Below the pieces are notes generated by a model. The model searched no databases, was not told the origin of the DNA, and saw only the letters and a list, made by a program, of their open reading frames with translations. A program made the translations under genes and the position numbers. From Sphaerolaimus hirsutus (taxonomy: Eukaryota > Nematoda > Chromadorea > Monhysterida > Sphaerolaimidae), in contig OZ038458.1 in NCBI GenBank assembly GCA_964036195.1, forward strand, positions 17,125,832 to 17,189,831: 64,000 nucleotides of DNA. The letters are read 5' to 3'. Positions 32,508-45,100 of this stretch are shown here, piece after piece (positions within the stretch are counted from its first letter, which is position 1; each line of letters opens with the position of its first letter).

Positions 32508-34363
32508 TTCCATTTGTGATGTCAAGTCAGTGATGTCTTTCGTTACTCATTTGTTACGTAAACACGTCTCTTCAACGAGAAAAACAAATTCCGTAGCGCT
32601 ATCTCTTCAAGAGAGTATCATCTGCTGAGCTGAAACTGGCGCTGGGTCTTGCCAAATTATTATCAGAACAGAATCGTTTGCGAACAAACAAGAAACGTGA
32701 CATCAAATGAATACAATATGACGTGAAATGTGACCCTGGGCAATTCAAAAGGACGTGCGAAAAAAATAAGGTAAATTAATTCCAGCGATTATGGTAGCCA
32801 TTTTTCAGTGAATGTTTAGGTAAATATTGTAAGGAGCTCGTCGGGCCTATGCAAACATGAAAGACGATAAAATTTCAGAAACACTTCACATTAATTTAAA
32901 GCAGAACTTTCGGAAACTGATGAATTGGTTATAAAATATTTGAGTTGACTAGAATTGATCAATTTGATCTCAGTTATTTCAACATTGGTGATGAGCTCTC
33001 ATTCCGGTAAACTCATATGCTTCTAGAGCTGATTTATCAGTTTCCGGATTTTCTGTTGTAAACTAATATGCGTGGGGTTATTTTCAGATGAAGGAATACG
33101 CGTGCAAAATTTTTTGAAGTCGGTTTTCATCCATTCGTAACCCAATTAAACAAGACCCCTTTTCGACAGCTGATCATTTTCTACCAATTTTAAATGATTT
33201 TTCTGACAAATATACGCCGTATTTTTACTCACACTAACCGTATAGAAACGTCTGCGTGTAGTATAATTTTATCCCAATCATATTTATTGCAAAAATCACG
33301 TCATCATCAGTTCGGGTTTAAAGCGGCCGCATTCCACGAAACCGGTTAATTCCATGATTTATGCTATTTTCGCTCAACTTTTGGTGATTGCAGTGGTTGA
33401 CGTCAAACTTTCAGGTGTTGTAGTCTATTCAAATTGTTAGGAACGTCCACATTTCTATCTTCCATCACTTTTGGCAGTTTTCCAATCCTGGTTACTGTAT
33501 TCACAAAAATCGGCGTTGTGGAGTTATGCTCCTATGTGAGCTTGGCTTTTTTCGCGTGATGACCGCCGCGCGCATCACAGAATCGCGCGTCTCATCGGTG
33601 CGTGCAGAAAAATGTGGCTTTTGCCCATGTTATGCAACATTCTGTGTATGCGTGTGAAATGGAACCGTTGCGGTTGCATAACAAGCGTGGTTAAAGTTTG
33701 TAGTGAATGTACTTTTGAATAGGCACTGTCAATGGATCTAAAATTTTGATAAATTCATATTCAAAGTTGGCTAAAATCGACAACCGAGATAGCATATTTT
33801 GAAAAACATGGAAAATTGACATGTATATACAAATATAGAACGAACAAATTGAGCAGTCTTATTAAGAAATTAATCATAAAATATATCTAAATCTAGTAGT
33901 CTGATCTGATTTAACAGCTGATATGCATTATGCAAGCATAACAGTTCTACTTTACACGCATACGCAGAATGTTTCATAACACAGGCACGCGATATTTTTT
34001 ACACACGCCTTTGACCCCTAAAACATCCAATAGGGCGAAAAACCTATAACTGGACTCGAGTGCACAAACAGACGCCCCAATCTATAGGAGCATAACTCCA
34101 CATGACCCAAAAATCAGTCTTAATTGCTTGGAGAACTTGGAGAATCCTGCGAAATCATTACTGTGCAGAAAAAAATATTTGCATACACAGCGGTATAATT
34201 TTCGTCCTATTTACGCGCAACGTCTTCAGCCTCAACGACAGTCACGATCTTGTAAAATCGAGTTTACGCGGGCAAAAATACTCAACCCCCAAAATACCCA
34301 TCAATACCCTCAAAATACCCAGGTACCCAACATCCCGATACCTGTGACTCCAATTCCTGCACG
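32508..34363. other. Upstream region of NDP kinase 1, with a foldback
   Basis: Inverted GTGGAGTTATGCTCCTAT sequences at about 33519 and 34086 bound a loose foldback, with inverted GCATACGCAGAATGTT-type stretches inside. TTTATCAGTTTCCGG and CTCATTCCGGTAAACTC words (33000-33060) recur around the kinase genes. Directly before the ATG a C-rich leader repeats CAAAATACCC. No clear TATA box or gene seen. Confidence 0.5.
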
Positions 34364-35861
34364 ATGGCCGGAAAAGACTCAACTAGGGAACGTTCCTTCA
34401 TTATGATCAAGCCGGATGCTGTACAGCGCGGACTGGTGGGCAAAATTATGGCTCGTTTTGAAGACCGGGGGTATCAGCTGATCGCTTGCAAGATGCAGCA
34501 CGCCAGTGTGGATCATTTGAAGGTGGGTATTTTTGAGTATTTTGGTTGTTCTGAGGGTATTGGAAGGTTCGGGTGGTATGACTTTACGTGCATCGCGGCT
34601 CCTTCCTCGCTGGGGGTTCAAACGGGATCCGTAACCAGATCCTGAAAATATTCAAAAACAATCCGACGCCGACGCCGCCTCGCACCCTGTAAAAATGTTG
34701 TCAAATTTGTTGAATACCTAAACTCAAATACCCCCCCCCCCCAGGAGCACTACAAGGACCTCTCCTCGAAGCCGTTCTTCCCCCACCTGATCGAGTACAT
34801 GCACAGCGGCCCCGTGGTAGCCATGGTATGGCAGGGGTTAGATGTGGTCAAACAGGGCCGCGCTATGCTCGGTGCTACTAATCCCTTGGCCAGCGCGCCC
34901 GGAAGTATTAGAGGCGATTTTAGGTGGGTATGGGTTTTTCAGCGGTATTCTAGATTTTAACCTTCTCGGGGTTGGATAGATGGCATGGCAAGTCGTTCCT
35001 TCGGAAGGATTAGATAGCTGGAAAATCTTGGAGGTGTTACGGGGGTTAAAATATACGCCCTGACTGAACCCCCCAAATCGCCCAGCTATTGTTTAGCTAT
35101 CTGAAACTGGAGCGATTTTTCGAGAATTTTATTGCCTATTTCACCTATTTTTAACGATTTTCCCATTTTCTTCCTTCTACACCTTGAAAAACGCCTATAT
35201 ACTGAACGTCATTGCAAAAAAATTCCAGTTGTCTACCCCCCCCCCCCGATGGAGCGTTTACTATTTATCCAACCTCCCTGAGGGTCGAAATTTTAGACTC
35301 CGCCCCCCCCCCCCGATAGAAAACCCATGATTCGAGTGCCGATAATGACAACTAGAAACTTATTTCCCCTCCGACCTGAATTTATCGACCCCTATCTATC
35401 TGCTCCAATTCATTCATTATCCCTAAAAGTCTTTCTCAATTACAGCTGCATTCAGGGCTCTGTATTTACCCCACCCCCCGCTTTCAAATCTATAAAGTTA
35501 AGGGAATTGTTTTGGGGTCCCTCAGCCCCATGTGACAGCCAGCTGGTGTTGTTGTGTTTATTCAGTATTCATTGTGGTCTGTTCACTTGTGATTATTGTA
35601 CTGGCCTGTGTGCTACTTATACAGCCCTCAAATGGGATGTCACTCAATGGAAGTGATCACTCACAATCACACACTCAACTATAATTCCACCAAAATATCT
35701 TCATTTCAAACCTTCAACCCCCCTGCAGCATCCAAACGGGCCGCAACATCGTTCACGGATCGGATTCTGTCGAATCTGCGGACAGAGAAATCGCTCTGTG
35801 GTTCAAAAACGACGAGCTTGTCGCTTGGGAGCCGGCCAATAGGGGATGGATTTACGAGTGA
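34364..35861 (+). CDS. Nucleoside diphosphate kinase, copy 1 (three exons)
   Basis: Transfers the gamma-phosphate from ATP to nucleoside diphosphates through a phospho-histidine. Exons 34364-34522, 34745-34923 and 35729-35861 join (phases 0 and 2) to 156 codons plus TGA, close to the usual 152. The product shows [17 protein letters not shown] near the start, [20 protein letters not shown], the [16 protein letters not shown] loop, and [10 protein letters not shown] with the catalytic His. Donors are both GTGGGT; acceptors follow C-rich tracts. It shares its first intron position with copy 2. Its second intron interrupts the Ser after GDF, where copy 2 has none, and it lacks the intron copy 2 has before GR(A/S)ML. 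Family assignment is secure; which NME paralogue it is cannot be told. AATAAA at 36098 could end the transcript. Confidence 0.95.
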
Positions 35862-37400
35862 CGTGCTTTTTTTGTTTGATTGTTTTAATAGGGGAAAAAC
35901 ACCGTTATATTTATTGTGTAGGCAATTTCACAGGAGCGTTTGCAAAACCTGGTCTGGAAAATCATGACTTGGACCAATCCACACTATTTAGTTTACCGCC
36001 GAAATTTCTGGAACTGATAAGTCCGCTTTGAACGCATTTGAGTTTACCGGAATAGAGGGTCCGTCAACTACTTAAAAAATAGTAAACGTCTGTTTCTAAT
36101 AAACTAGAAAATGTAATTCGTTCTGGTAAGCACAAATGTGCTTGATGCAGATTTCTTTTTTGGTAATCTCGGCAGCAAACTAGTGTATTTGACCACATTG
36201 TCAACTAGGTTTTGCAAATGCTCCTGGATTGTCTCACTTGCTCACTTAGGTTCTATTTGCTTGGCTGTTAAACGGGCTTTTCAGTGCTTTGATTTAACAT
36301 GTTTTCGTTTTTGTAGCTGAATCTATTTATTTTCTTCATTCCGATTTGATTTCACTGATTTTTTTGCCGCCTAAGATTTCAAAAAGGCGCATTCCCGGTG
36401 TTTTGTCGTTATTTTATCTGTTTTATCTTAAATGAAGATCAAGTTGCAATCGTTTTGTGAATGTGTCTTTTTCTGTTGGGCCGTGCACACTGGAAGATAA
36501 AATCAACATTTATTACTGAATTTATGACTTGCCTACTACAACATCTGAATGGATGGGTATGACCAGAGGTCTCCTATGGGGTGGTTGGGGGGTTATCCCC
36601 CAAAACCGCCCAGCTATCTATCTATCCCACAGGTCGCTCGGCTATCTATCTATCCCGGAGGCCTCTCAGCTATCTATCCCGGAGGCCTCTCAGCTATCTA
36701 TCTATCCCGGAGACTACCCCTTGTGCCCCCCACCAAATCGCTCAGCTCAGCTACCTATCTGGAGCGATTTTAGAGAAACGATACTCGAGAAACGATTTCC
36801 GCTCAATCATTATTTTTCATACCATTTTATAGCGTTTAACCTCCAAAATAACTATTATAGCGTTCCTATTAACCTATTTTCAGCTATTTTAGTTGTGCTC
36901 TTCTATACCCATTTTGAGCTATTTTACGCCGATGGGCCAGTTATATAAAAACCTAATTTGAGTGGCCCAATTTTCGGTCATAATCGCAACTGATTTTTGC
37001 CCTTTTCACCTTCAAAATAGCTAGTTCATGGGCAAGTGCAATATTGGATATTTTCAGCGATTTTTGGGTTTACATGTGCTAAAAATTTGCCCAGTGTGTG
37101 TAGCGATTTTTCTTCCTTTTTTGCCTTCTACATCTTGTAAAAGTCTATATAACGAACCCCCCAAGCACCCGCAAGATTTCAAAAAGGGTTTATTTCGGCC
37201 ACAAAGCAGTTAAAAGTACCTCATAGAAAAATTCCGCTGTGCACTGGCAATTTCGCGAGTCCTGCCCACGCTCAAAGTAAACACAAGATCTCGCTTTGCT
37301 TTTACCTATCGCTTTCCATCTATCCACCTTATTTTAGTTTCACATTTCATTTCAACACCATTATTTTAGCATCCCAAAACCCCTCCAAAAAAAAGTAAAA
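35862..37400. repeat. Spacer between kinase genes with AGCTATCTATCC word repeats
   Basis: 36590-36770 repeats CAGCTATCTATCTATCCCGG, followed to about 37170 by a block shared with NDP kinase 1 intron 2 (35060-35330), 40180-40285 and an SMC4 intron (60340-60960). Frames here are repeat artefacts. TTTACCGGAAT near 36050 is the interspersed word also seen at 63350. Confidence 0.6.
36098..36103 (+). terminator. Possible poly(A) signal of NDP kinase 1
   Basis: AATAAA 237 nt after the stop codon. First good match on the sense strand. Confidence 0.4.
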
Positions 37401-39004
37401 ATGGCGCGCGAGGAACGTTCGTTCATCATGATCAAGCCGGACGCGGTGCAGCGCGGCTTGGTGGGCGCCATCATGCACAGGTTCGAGCAGCGCGGCTACA
37501 AGCTCGTCGCCTGCAAGATGATGCACGCGCCCGAGCAGCTGTTGAAGGTTGGGGGGGGGGGGTTCTGATGGCTTCTCACGTGCTAGATCGCAATCGAAAT
37601 TTCGAAAACTGATTCGAAATGTTTTCAACACGTTACCGGGATGGATTATTCTTTATTTCTTTGTAATAGCTGGAAAGCTCATTCCGACGAACTCGATTTT
37701 GTTAAAAGGGATTTATCAGCATTGGAAATTTCTGTTGTCAGGTAGTTCATTTTCGGCCAAAAATGTTTCTATATTCTGTGTTTTTTCGGAGGATGCCCCC
37801 ACAATATTCTTCACCATTGTGCTCGTGCACAATAGTTTTCACGGGAAATTTCGAAAACTCACAAATAAGCCTAGAACACATTTGAGTTTTCTACAATGAG
37901 GTGGCTGCCAACGACACTTGACGGAGATTTAAAATGACTTATTCTGGAAAACTGAAACACGCTCAAAGCTCATTTATGAGTTTTCGAAATTTCGTGTGGA
38001 AATTAGTGTGCAGGGGCTAGTGATGTGAAAAGCACCAGGACTTTGGCGCTAGCGCCAGGCATTCTGTTCCTGGCGCTGGCCGGAATTAGCTCTGAGCACC
38101 ATGGCGCTTTTCAAGGGCATGGCGCCACAGCATGGTAGCGCCATGGCGCTTTTACATCACTACACAGGGCTGTTGCACCTTGTCCCTTGAACAGTTTACG
38201 GAGATTTGCCTACAACACTTCGATACCAAAAGTGCTCATCCCTAGCGTTTGAATTCTGGATTTCACAAGTATACCTAGGTATATTCCATCCGTTATGTAA
38301 ACAATTTCCCAACCCCTCCCAGGATCACTACTGCCACCTGGCTTCAAAGCCGTTCTTCCCCGACCTTATCGCCTACATGCACAGCGGCCCCGTGGTGCCC
38401 ATGGTGTGGCAGGGGATCGACATTGTAAACCAGGTGTCTATTTCGGTTTTTGGGCTGGGTGGATGTTTATGGCGGGAAGTTGATTTGAAAAGTGTATTTT
38501 ATGTCAAGTGTGAAGATCCCGGAATCAGATTTTGGAATAGTTGATCCGTTTTTAGACACACGAGTATACTAGAATGAACCATTTTTATATCCGTCAGTAT
38601 TTGACAAACTCTACAGTCCGGTAAACTCATTTGTTCAAAGCTATTTATGTATCAGTTTCCGGCCGTATTCAAGCTGTGCGCATGGCGCCAATGTGTCACC
38701 CTTCACTTGTAAATACCCAGTACAATACGGTGGCAAAGCTTACCGTACCGTGCCCGCAAAGCCGTACCGTTTTTCACCCCGCGCCAAATCCCCCCCCCCC
38801 CAGGGCCGCTCCATGCTGGGCGCCACAAACCCCCTAGAATCGAAACCTGGCTCCATCAGGGGAGATTTCAGCATTCACACCGGAAGGAATATCGTACACG
38901 GGTCAGACAGTGTGGACACGGCTAAGAAGGAAATCTCCATGTGGTTTAAACCAGAGGAATTGATCGATTTTAAGAGGGAAAATGATGTTTGGATCTACGA
39001 GTGA
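37401..39004 (+). CDS. Nucleoside diphosphate kinase, copy 2 (three exons)
   Basis: Same enzyme family as copy 1. Exons 37401-37547, 38323-38433 and 38804-39004, all phase 0, join to exactly 152 codons plus TGA, the standard length. Landmarks are [54 protein letters not shown] and [10 protein letters not shown] with the catalytic His, ending VWIYE as in animal cytosolic enzymes. Donors are GTTGGG and GTGTCT; the last acceptor follows eleven Cs. Intron 1 carries a GGCGCC hAT-like MITE (38018-38162). The intron between NQ and GRSML has no counterpart in copy 1. The 5' leader and tandem arrangement suggest an old local duplication. Confidence 0.96.
38018..38162. mobile_element. hAT-like MITE, TAGTGATG ends, GGCGCC words, in NDP kinase 2 intron 1
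   Basis: TAGTGATGTGAAAAGCACC to GGCGCTTTTACATCACTA, 145 bp. Interior GGCGCTAGCGCC and ATGGCGC words. Flanks do not give a clean 8-bp duplication. Confidence 0.75.
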
Positions 39005-39440
39005 ATGGGGGCTGTTAGGCTGCAATGATATCAGTATTTGATGTCGATATTTTTTCGATAAAGATGCCTTACGTTCGATAAAATTTGCAGGTATTTTCAT
39101 GTCGACGTTGGATACGATATTGTTGCAAACCTAGTGGGCTGAAATATTTATTTTAGGCACTATTTTAAAGGGGTTGTTTGGACACTGGGTAGCATTTTTG
39201 AAGATGTGTGCTTTCAAGTTGTGTTGTGTGCATAATTTAAAATTTCAGGCTGAAAATTTTTTTAATCTTGATTTTTTTACTTCAGAGACTCAAGTCATGG
39301 GTGCTAAGAGTCATTGAACAATGGATCAAAGGCATTTCTTGTGCATTTTTGATGCTTTACTTTACTTGTCATAGAGACATTCTAGTCAATTTTCTCTATA
39401 AAAAGCTGATATTTGAATAACTATCTTTGGAATTAATTTG

Positions 39441-39446
39441 AATAAA
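39441..39446 (+). terminator. Possible poly(A) signal of NDP kinase 2
   Basis: AATAAA 437 nt after the stop, followed by a T-rich stretch. Confidence 0.3.
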
Positions 39447-39820
39447 ACACACTTTCTCTGGTAACTTTATTTCGCACTATTTACATTTTGAGAGATCAAG
39501 TCAAAAAATAAAAGTGAAATCGAATAAAAACCGGCATCATCAGGCACCACAAAATGAGTAATGTACTTCCGGTAGACCGCACACTTCAGAGAAATCTACC
39601 ATACCCAGTTTGAATAAAGAATGCCAAAAAGCTTCATATGCCCACTTGAAGCATGCGATGCAGAAAGTACATAAATACACAAATGCATAGACGCGGAACA
39701 AAATCTATTGCGTGGGAACAACGGCATCATTGCTGGTGTCCGAGACGTTCCGCTGCGCCAAAGGCCGAACCGATGTTTCGGACATCTGCGAAAAATGTGT
39801 TGTATCTTCGGCAACAATGG

Positions 39821-39973
39821 GGCCCCACACGCTAGTTGACATCGACATCAAATGGTGCCGATCCCGATTCAAAGCTTGCTGACGAGTGGACGAACGCGTT
39901 CAAATGCAATCTTTGAATTGGGAATGAAACCAGTTGACATTTGGTGTCGATGTCAACTGGCGTGTGTGGGGCC
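39821..39973. mobile_element. 153-bp foldback, GGCCCCACAC...AGTTGACATCGACA ends
   Basis: GGCCCCACACGCTAGTTGAC at the left, GTCAACTGGCGTGTGTGGGGCC-type inverse at the right, and the ATCAAATGG / CATTTGGTGTCGA inner pairing. Related ends occur at 27680, 41650-41870, 43019-43201, 59040-59348 and 61030-61080. Confidence 0.75.
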
Positions 39974-40879
39974 AATGCTGGCTGCTAGCGATGTAAATTT
40001 GACCGGACTTTGAATTTTTGAACCCCCGCCGCTTTTCAAAGGGCGCAAGACCAGTGCACAAGTAAACCCGGTGGACAAGTAACAATGTCCGGTGCCAATG
40101 TCGACCCGGTGCTTAGGTACGGCCCCCATAATTGAGCACTGGGTCTTCATTGGCACTGCAGGGGTTCAGTATGGGGGGTTGGGTTACCCCCCAAACGCTT
40201 CAGCTATCTACATATGTAGCGATTTTTCTCCCTTTTTGCCTTCTAAAGCTTGAAAACCCCCATATATTGAACCCCTGCGACCCCCGCTCCAAAAACAACA
40301 AATATACACATCATTAGTGATGGAATGGCGCCATTTGAGGGCGCCAAAGTATACCGCACCATGGCGCCCTTCTACTACTTTTGCTACTTGTACACCGGGT
40401 TTACTTGGGCACCGACACACCCCCTTTTCAAAGTACGGTAGATAAAAACGTCATTTCTCAACACTAGTGTAGACGAAAAGTAACGACATAGGCCTAGTAC
40501 ACATCTAAACCGCCAGTCATCTAACTCAACCCATCACACATCTATGATGAAGAGATAATTATATTATTTGACAAGCCCGCTGTACAGTGGGCTACAAACC
40601 CAAAGGAATAGACCTCTATGCCTTTGTGTTTACCCCCAGTGCAGAGCGGGCATGTCGACCAATATCACTATCATCCAACCAATTTGGGCACACTGACGAT
40701 GAAAACAATGCATGCTGCTAGCGCCGCTGCATGCTGAGCTATGTTTGACTGAATCATGGATGTCTATCGATCCAACATGTAGATAATCGCTGTTTATCCG
40801 CAGACTCTGTCTAGATGTGTAATGGGTTTAGATGTGTATCGGCACAGGGTCCAAAGTGACACACACTCAACAAAAGTGC
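39974..40879. other. Convergent spacer between NDP kinase 2 and SMC4
   Basis: Contains an AGCTATC-word fragment (40180-40285) and a one-ended TAGTGATGG/GGCGCC fragment (40315-40375). A late SMC4 exon could lie here if the donor at 40912 is used, but none is evident. Confidence 0.4.
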
Positions 40880-42165
40880 CTACATCCTCAAAGAACCCCC
40901 TTCCTTTCTCACCTGCGCGGCGGGCGTGCCCAAAGCGATGCGTTTCGGGTCGATAACCACGTGCTTGGTGCAGTCGTGCGTCTTGTAGATGCCCACCAAG
41001 CGGTCGGCCAGCTCGAACATGTGGTTGCGCAGCGAGATGATTATGAATTGGGCGTTTTTCGTCCGCTCCTGTTGGGGGGGGGGGGGTTGAAGGGTTTTTT
41101 TAAGTTGAAAACGGAATGGACACGGTGGACTTGCGGAACGAGAGAAAATTTAGCTTGTGGTTGAATTTTGTACTTTCGACTTTAAGAAATCAAACTTTAT
41201 AATGGACGTATCGAAAATTTACCAACCCGGCTAAGCTAATCTATGGCATTTTGAGAGATCGAATTTTGATTGGACTCGCAAATAAAACTAGCAGGATTCA
41301 CAGACACTTTAAAATTTTCACAACAAAACTGTGATAAAAATACACAAACACTTTTACCAACCTTCACATAATGCGCAATGATCGACACATTTTTAAAATC
41401 CAATGCCGCGTCAATTTCATCCATAACATAAAGCGGCGTCGGCTTGTAGTGGTGCAGCGCGAAAACTAGCGCCAACGAGGCCAAAGTTTTCTCGCCGCCG
41501 GATAAATTTGCGATTTCTTTCCACGATTTTTTCGGCGGCCGCACGCCGAATTCCACCTGAGTGGGAGGTAAAAAAGTTGAGAAATCATCTACTTGATCGT
41601 GGGTGCATTGATTAAAATAAATAATCCCCCAGTTTTGAAAACACAGCAGCTTTGGGCCCATACACTAGTTGACATCACAAATTCACGTCAACTCAATGTC
41701 AACTAAATAACAGAAAAAAATGTTTAAAAGCATCGCATTCAACAAAAACAGTAAAAATTAGGTGTCATGATGTAAAATTAACTATGCTTTATCAGACAGG
41801 AATATTGAAATCGCATAATTCACCAAAATTTAGTTGACACGAATTCAGTTGACATCCAGACTGTGTGGCGCCATAATCATATTTATATTGTCTATGAATA
41901 AATGACTTAAAACTTTTCCGGTGTACAATTCCAGTGACAAGTGAAATCAAGTGAGAAGGGTGGTGGATTGCGCGGAATTCCAACGGAAATTGACACCACC
42001 GCAGGGAAACTTACCCCCTCGCTAAATGGATCGCATTTATCTTTCAAGACCAATTCCGCATCTCCGCCAATAGTAATCGTTTGATACATTTCCTTGAGTT
42101 TCAGACTGATCGCTTCGAAACCGGCAAAAAATTCCGATAGGCGGCGCTTTCGCAATTCATCCAAT
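40880..42165 (-). CDS. SMC4: SMC4 exons 16-18: C-terminal ATPase head
   Basis: Exons 42015-42165, 41362-41556 and 40913-41068. RRLSEFFAGFEAIS, ITIGGDAELVL, VRPPKKSWKEIANLSGGEKT (signature), YVMDEIDAALDFKN (Walker B and D-loop) and NAQFIIISLRNHMFELADRL. After LGTPAAQ the sequence reads GTGAGA: it either splices onward or continues ten codons to TAG at 40880-40882. I favour the read-through stop because no later exon is visible. Confidence 0.93.
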
Positions 42166-45100
42166 CTGCACGTGGTAAATATTTTTACTGGGTAACGCGT
42201 GTGATTATGGCGAAATCGCGACATTCCGACCCCCCCCCCCCCCCCCCGACAGCGCGAAAAATCCCGAATACGTCCCTGCTCCAGATATTATTTTGTATTA
42301 TAATCTGTCAAATGTCAATTTTTTTGGTAGGTACACACACCCAGTGATTTTTGAGCGGGGGGGGCGGTTTTGTATACGGAGCCCGGCGAACGGCCCCCCC
42401 CCCCAAAAAAAATTTGACCCCTATAGCTGCGGAAAGGAGTTATGGCGCTGGCGCCATTCGTAGGCGCTGCGCCATGACGTGATTGGCGTTGGGAATGGCG
42501 CCTAAGTTTACTATTTATGACTTATATATACCTAAAATTATGATAATTGGCACAACATTTTTGAATTTGTATCGGTTTTTACACTCCGGAAACGTACATC
42601 AGCATAATAGAGGTACTGACGTGCGGAAATGTACGCTTGCGCGCAAAAATTTTTCATATCACACACAAAATCGCTTTGGAAATGTGCCATTCCTGGCATA
42701 TTCTCTGTCCGGCCCGGGAAGGGGGGGGGGCGGCCGCCCCCCCCCTGGCTACGCCACTGCACACACCGGGTGACAACTGGTTTTCATGTAGTCTGATTTT
42801 AGTTAACAGGTTAAATGGCAATTTTCAAGTGCACACGCGACTGCCGAAAAGGTGTGAATATTGTAATGTGCATTTGAACAATACCAACTAAAATTTGAAT
42901 AGAAACCAATCTATCCATTTGACACCTAATGCTTTTGTCAACTATTATGTAGGGTTTTATTGTAGGTATTGTGGTTTTATTATTTAGGGCAATTATTACG
43001 TTTTGCATATACCGTATTGGCCCTGCACACACTGGTTTTCACCGTGACTCGTGTGAAAACTGAAATGGCAACATGGCGACATTCAGCCTACTCTTATTGT
43101 ACGCTATGTGTTTTAGTTGTAAAATTTTTTAAATTTTAACTTTCATTAATTTGAATTCAACTAGTGTTGAAAACTTGTTTGAAAACTAGTGTGTGTGGGC
43201 ACATTACCTCGAATTATCCCCCCTTGAATTAACCCCCCCTCAAAATACCCCCCCCCATTCGGAATGATGTACGTCATGTACATAATAAATACGTCATGTA
43301 TGCAATGTACATGATGTACATTACTGTTAATTTGCATTGCAGCTACACATAGACTAGTTTGTATAGCTATCTACGTTTTTATGTCCAAATTTATCCTGTT
43401 TGGACACATTTATTACCTGTTTTGGGTATGCAAATGCCTACTATTTACTACGATCCTTACGAAAATTTCTGACGAAATAATAAAAACCCCTCGAATAAAC
43501 CCCCCCTCAAATTTTGCTGGCGAAATAATAAACCCCCATGGGGGTATTTCGAGGTGATACGGTACGCATTTGATTAATACGGACTCACTTGCGTCTGTGG
43601 TCCTCCCTACGCTTGGTGGCTTCTTCCAATAACTCGTAACATTCCAGGTACTTTTGTTCCTGCGTGTCAAGGTGAAACGTTGAGTATGAGCATTCACCCT
43701 TAAAACAGATGCTTGATTAAAACAGACCCTCTTTTTAAACTCCTCAATCGCCCGCTTATCAACTTTGGCACTTTTCACTTGAGTCTCCAAAGCGTGCAGC
43801 ATAGTGGCGACGCAGCTTATGGCATCCTCGAGCGTTCCCTGAAATTGTTTTTAACTAGCAGGATTCTCTCCGACCTTCGGTCGGGTTTTGTGGTTCTCTA
43901 CAATTAATACCATTGGAGAAAATATGATACTTTAGTTAAGTTTGCCCACATGCTAGGCATGTGTTTTGAAATGTGGTATGTAATGTACCAACAATAACAA
44001 GACCAATACCAAAGATGCAATGTTTTGGAATGGATTTTTGTAAACTTCTGTAAAATGGTTGGGCATGAAACTTGGTAGTAAAATGTGGACAGTTTGCGAT
44101 TTGGTATGATGGTGTGCAGTGTGCATTCTGTGTGGTATAGGTTTTGTGATATGATAGTGTGGTTTTTGCAAGGTGTCAAACTTTGTTGTAATCTTCAATT
44201 GGTTACATTTGTGCTTTGCTGTTCTTTTTGTGTTTGTAAATCCTTGTGGTATAAATTGTAGAGAACCACAAAACCCAACTGAAGGTTGGAGAGAATCCTG
44301 CTATAGGTACCCACTACTCAGAGGCTTGCAAAAACTGACACCCCAATGGGGACCCCCTCCAAATGGCACCCCCCGGGGAACCACCCAAAAATGGGACCCC
44401 CTAGGGCCCCACAAATATGGCACCCCCTGAGGACCACCAAAAAATTGCACCCCTTAGGGACCCCCCAAAAATGGCACCCATTGGGACCCCCCAAAAATAG
44501 CACACCCTGGGGACCCCCAAACATGGCACCCCCTAGGAACCCCCACAAAAATGGCACCCCCTGGGGACCCACCCAAAGTTGGCTCCCCCTGGGGACTCTC
44601 CAAAAATGGCACCCCCCTGGGGACCCCCCCAAAATGGCACCCCCTATGGACCTCCCCCACAAAAAAAAATATAGCACCCCCGAGGACCACAAAAAAATTG
44701 CACCCCTGGGGACCACCCAAAAAATGGCATACCATGTGGACCCCCTTGAAATGGCACCCCCATATGTACCTTCAGAAAATGGCACCCCCTGAGACCCCCC
44801 AAAAATGGCACCCCATGGGGACCCCCTCTAAATCCTGTAAACACAGCCCCTAGTTTGGAAACTCCTGTAAACTCAGCCCCTAATTTGGAAACTCCTACAA
44901 ACTCAGCCCCTAACTTGCAAACTCTCGTAAACTCAGCCCCTAACTTGCAAACTCCCATAAACTCAGCCCCTTATTTGTAAGCTCCCATAAACTCAGCCTC
45001 TAATTTGAAAACTCCCATAAACTCAGCCCCCAATTTTGGAAGCTCCTGTAAACTCAACCCATAATTTGGAAACTGCTGTAAACTCAGCCCTAATTTGGAT

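Noticed and set aside
36529-36948. 139-codon frame between the kinase genes
   Set aside because: Tyr/Leu/Ser repeats come from the AGCTATCTATCC word block, which recurs in introns.
44318-44792. Gly- and Pro-rich frames of about 150 codons on both strands
   Set aside because: They are translations of the GGCACCCCCTGGGGACC tandem repeat within an SMC4 intron.
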